A DNA stretch of 64,000 nt. Origin: Palleniella muris (lineage in GTDB: Bacteria > Bacteroidota > Bacteroidia > Bacteroidales > Bacteroidaceae). The stretch spans positions 180,220 through 244,219 of the forward strand of contig NZ_SRZC01000003.1 of assembly GCF_004792655.1 (NCBI RefSeq), in the 5' to 3' direction. Positions 61,825 through 64,000 of the stretch are shown here, piece after piece; position 1 is the first letter of the stretch; each line of letters begins with the position of its first letter. Both the position numbers and the translations under genes were made by a program. The notes beneath the pieces were generated by a model, which had not been told where the DNA came from, made no database searches, and was given only the letters and a program-made list of their open reading frames with translations.

Positions 61825-63797
61825 TATTTTAATGACATTGATTTTTGGAACATGAATAAAAGTTTATCTTTTTCGTTCATGCGGATATTATCAGAATAAC
61901 CGTCTTTTGTTATTTGATACCCACATGGCTTAACCATAAAAATGCCTAAGCCCTTAGTGTACGAACTTACTTCTGAGGCATAGTCTTTACTTGTATTTAA
62001 TGGAACTTTCCCTTTAATATGACACCACTCATTATTACAACTGATGTCTTCAATCTCAGACATCAGTTTTTGCAAATCTGTAATAGCTTTGGAACTCGCT
62101 ACTTGGGGTATCTGCAACTCAAAACAGAGCATCGGTTCGAGAATGTCCACACCTGACTGTTGCAAAGCCAGCCTGAAGACATAAGGGGTCAGCTGTCTGA
62201 AATCAGCAGGTGTACTTACCGGGCTATAATACTCGGCTTGAGTAAAAGTTACTTTCAGATCTGTCACTTCCCATCCATGTAAACCAGATTGGCAAGACAT
62301 ACGAATCCCTTCAAAAACGGCATTTTGAAAAGAATGGTTCAGATAACCATAGGAGATGTCACTTTCGATTTGCAACCCTGCCCCTAACGGTAAGGGTTCA
62401 AGAGTCAGCCCTATTGTGGCCCAGTAAGGGTTGGGTGGTACTTCGATCTGAATAATCTTATTGACCTTTTTTATAGGTCGTTCTTTGTAGATAGTCTTGA
62501 TCTCATCAAAATGGACCTTTACGGAAAATCGTTCTTCCAGCAATGTCTGTATGATTTCCTTTTGGGTCAAACCATATAACGAGATTTCCAATTCATCACT
62601 ATATGAGTTTATGGAAAAGGACAAAGACGGGTCTTCAATCCACAATGTATTCAGAGCGGATATCACCTTGCTTCTCTCTTCGGGCTTATTTGGCCGGACG
62701 GAGGATTTGAGAGCGGGATGCTGATGAGATAATCCTTGAATCAAACAAGGTTTAGCACCTAAATAATCTCCGATTCGAAAATCTTCTATATCTTCTACAA
62801 TCGCGATATCATTGGCACCCACTTCATCAACATTTATCTCTCTGCCCTGATAAATAGTCTTTAGATTTTTAATCTTGATGAATTTTTCCGAATCGTTGAT
62901 TCTTACAACGTCTCGAAGTCTCAGACTTCCGTCAATTATTTTAAGAAAACTTCTTTTATGCCCTTTGGGGTCATGCTCTATCTTATAGAGATAAGCTGAA
63001 AGTCTGTTTGAGACTGATGCCGGAGGAAGTATAAAAGAAGAAATGGCGTCCAACAACTCATTGATACCGATATTGAACATTGCTGATCCATGTAGCACCG
63101 GATAGACTTTGGCTTTTGCCACAAGAGCGATTATCGTATTCCAATAATCAGCCGGTGAAATTTCGCTATCCGCCAAATATCGTTCTAATATATCGTCGTC
63201 ATGGTTGCATACAAATTCTTTGTATTCTTCCTTTATATATGTTTGGGAGCAAACCGGATAAACCGATCCATCGACAACAGTTTGCATAAACAGGACATCT
63301 TGCGACAGATTTGTTTTTATATCCATATACAAACGCTCCAAATTCACACCGGCACGGTCAATCTTATTGATAAATATAATTGTCGGGATTTGCAGCTTTT
63401 GTAAAGTACTGAACAGCAACTTTGTCTGCGCTTGTATGCCTTCCTTTGCGGATAAGATGAGGACTGCTCCATCAAGCATTTTGAATGTCCGCTCCACTTC
63501 CGCAATAAAATCCATGTGTCCCGGAGTGTCAATGATATTGCATTTCACTCCATTCCAGATAATAGATGTCGTAGAAGCCTGGACAGTAATTCCTCTACGT
63601 TTCTCTATATCCATAGAGTCCGTTATGGTGTCACCATTATCCACACGGCCGCACTTTTCCGTTGCTCCACTGGCAAACAGCAGATTCTCGGTTACGGAAG
63701 TTTTTCCTGCATCAATGTGAGCAAGAATTCCTAAATTTATAATATTCATTTGGATTAAGCAATAATATACTACAGTAGATGCATTGTCGAAACGCAC
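61824..63797 (-). CDS. tetQ: Tetracycline resistance ribosomal protection protein Tet(Q)
   Basis: An EF-G-like GTPase that removes tetracycline from the ribosome. Motifs: [20 protein letters not shown] and NKIDR. Two starts are possible: GTG at 63797 (657 residues, beginning MRFDNAS as in the original published form), preceded by AGGAGG with 9-base spacing, and ATG at 63749 (641 residues, [11 protein letters not shown]). The first is favoured by the ribosome binding site. The sequence is very close to, but not identical with, the CTnDOT protein as I remember it. The co-transcribed rteA and rteB follow. Confidence 0.97.
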   Translation of the reverse strand: MRFDNASTVVYYCLIQMNIINLGILAHIDAGKTSVTENLLFASGATEKCGRVDNGDTITDSMDIEKRRGITVQASTTSIIWNGVKCNIIDTPGHMDFIAEVERTFKMLDGAVLILSAKEGIQAQTKLLFSTLQKLQIPTIIFINKIDRAGVNLERLYMDIKTNLSQDVLFMQTVVDGSVYPVCSQTYIKEEYKEFVCNHDDDILERYLADSEISPADYWNTIIALVAKAKVYPVLHGSAMFNIGINELLDAISSFILPPASVSNRLSAYLYKIEHDPKGHKRSFLKIIDGSLRLRDVVRINDSEKFIKIKNLKTIYQGREINVDEVGANDIAIVEDIEDFRIGDYLGAKPCLIQGLSHQHPALKSSVRPNKPEERSKVISALNTLWIEDPSLSFSINSYSDELEISLYGLTQKEIIQTLLEERFSVKVHFDEIKTIYKERPIKKVNKIIQIEVPPNPYWATIGLTLEPLPLGAGLQIESDISYGYLNHSFQNAVFEGIRMSCQSGLHGWEVTDLKVTFTQAEYYSPVSTPADFRQLTPYVFRLALQQSGVDILEPMLCFELQIPQVASSKAITDLQKLMSEIEDISCNNEWCHIKGKVPLNTSKDYASEVSSYTKGLGIFMVKPCGYQITKDGYSDNIRMNEKDKLLFMFQKSMSLK

Positions 63798-63883
63798 CTT
63801 TTAATACCTCCTCGTAGCATATGAGAACTACAGGATTACTAACTCGTATTAATATGTATATTATTACTGCCGCATAACGATTA

Positions 63884-63915
63884 CAAAATTACACAAAAAA
63901 AATATATCTAACAAA
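63884..63915 (-). promoter_or_regulatory. Promoter of the tetQ-rteA-rteB operon
   Basis: On the minus strand TTTG (63915-63912) and TAATTTTG (63891-63884) are separated by 20 bases, matching the -33/-7 consensus. The leader of about 80 bases down to the GTG at 63797 carries the GTAG/CTAC hairpin and AGGAGG used in the known tetracycline-dependent translational control of tet(Q) operons. Confidence 0.7.
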
Positions 63916-64000
63916 AGTGGGAGGATTTTTTAACTTTTTACCATAGAAGTTGTTTAAACTAATTGTATTTAAGACATTTTTTAACAAACATGACTATGAA

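Larger units (their letters stand above)
28952..64000. mobile_element. CTnDOT/ERL-family integrative conjugative element, tra end and regulatory module
   Basis: The gene set is that of CTnDOT: traA-traQ, mobA-C, rteA, rteB, rteC and tet(Q). Only the transfer end lies in the window; integrase, excision genes and the other attachment site should lie beyond 64,000. GC content rises in the tra block relative to the chromosome and falls in the KAP cargo, so the element is itself a mosaic. It sits upstream of a capsule export gene. Confidence 0.9.

Noticed and set aside
1..64000. CRISPR array or tRNA genes
   Set aside because: No regularly spaced direct repeats and no tRNA-like clover-leaf with CCA or TTCGANTC arm were seen.

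Overview
The window is Bacteroidales DNA, most likely from a Prevotella-like gut or oral bacterium. The evidence is the recurring -7 box TAnnTTTG in front of genes, weak ribosome binding sites, lipoproteins with short signal peptides, an Rnf operon in the order rseC-B-C-D-G-E-A, an S16 protein with a long acidic tail, and a resident CTnDOT-family conjugative transposon. The genus is inferred; the order is well supported.

Bases 1-28,950 are chromosome. They hold the tail of maf, the Rnf ion-pumping ferredoxin:NAD oxidoreductase operon (237-5578), a gene-poor stretch with a consensus promoter and two RNA-like structures (5640-6150), and a three-gene cassette for a secreted caspase-like peptidase (6226-8721). 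Next comes a leftward block (rpsP, a 50-residue membrane protein, an RluA-type pseudouridine synthase, dihydroorotase, a DUF4369 lipoprotein, a membrane protein and an FtsB/DivIC-like protein), followed by rightward dnaX, a MATE transporter and ndk. A second leftward block holds rsmE, a DUF151 nuclease, a nucleoside-type permease, rpe, carB, carA, glmS and a Wza-type polysaccharide export lipoprotein. carAB, dihydroorotase and the permease give the region a pyrimidine theme.

From about 28,960 to the right edge the DNA is a CTnDOT-like integrative conjugative element. A GTANNTTTGC sequence of the kind targeted by IntDOT integrases (GTATCTTTGC, 28952-28961) marks the probable junction. The tra end lies at the left and the integrase end lies beyond the window. 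The element contains a rightward accessory set (PcfK, PcfJ, DUF3873 and small proteins, 29977-33322), the leftward transfer operon traA to traQ plus a lysozyme-like gene (33810-47396), a divergent intergenic region with palindromes that probably contains oriT, and the rightward mobA-mobB-mobC genes (relaxosome protein, relaxase, coupling protein, 48106-51809).

Between mobC and the regulatory genes is an AT-richer cargo insert (about 51,800-56,370): a nested inverted repeat, a 1084-residue KAP P-loop NTPase with two membrane segments, and a frameshifted DUF4143 ATPase. The right end carries the regulatory and resistance module: rteC, a RibD/DHFR-like gene with a long, highly structured 5' leader, rteB (NtrC-type regulator), rteA (hybrid sensor kinase) and tet(Q) (ribosome protection). 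In CTnDOT this module couples tetracycline exposure to excision and transfer.

The most unusual observations are: an RnfB that lacks its ferredoxin domains but shares a C-terminal tail with RnfC; the extended hairpin leader at 57969-58085; the caspase cassette with an A7 frameshift; the KAP NTPase cargo; and the candidate noncoding RNA at 5787-6022.
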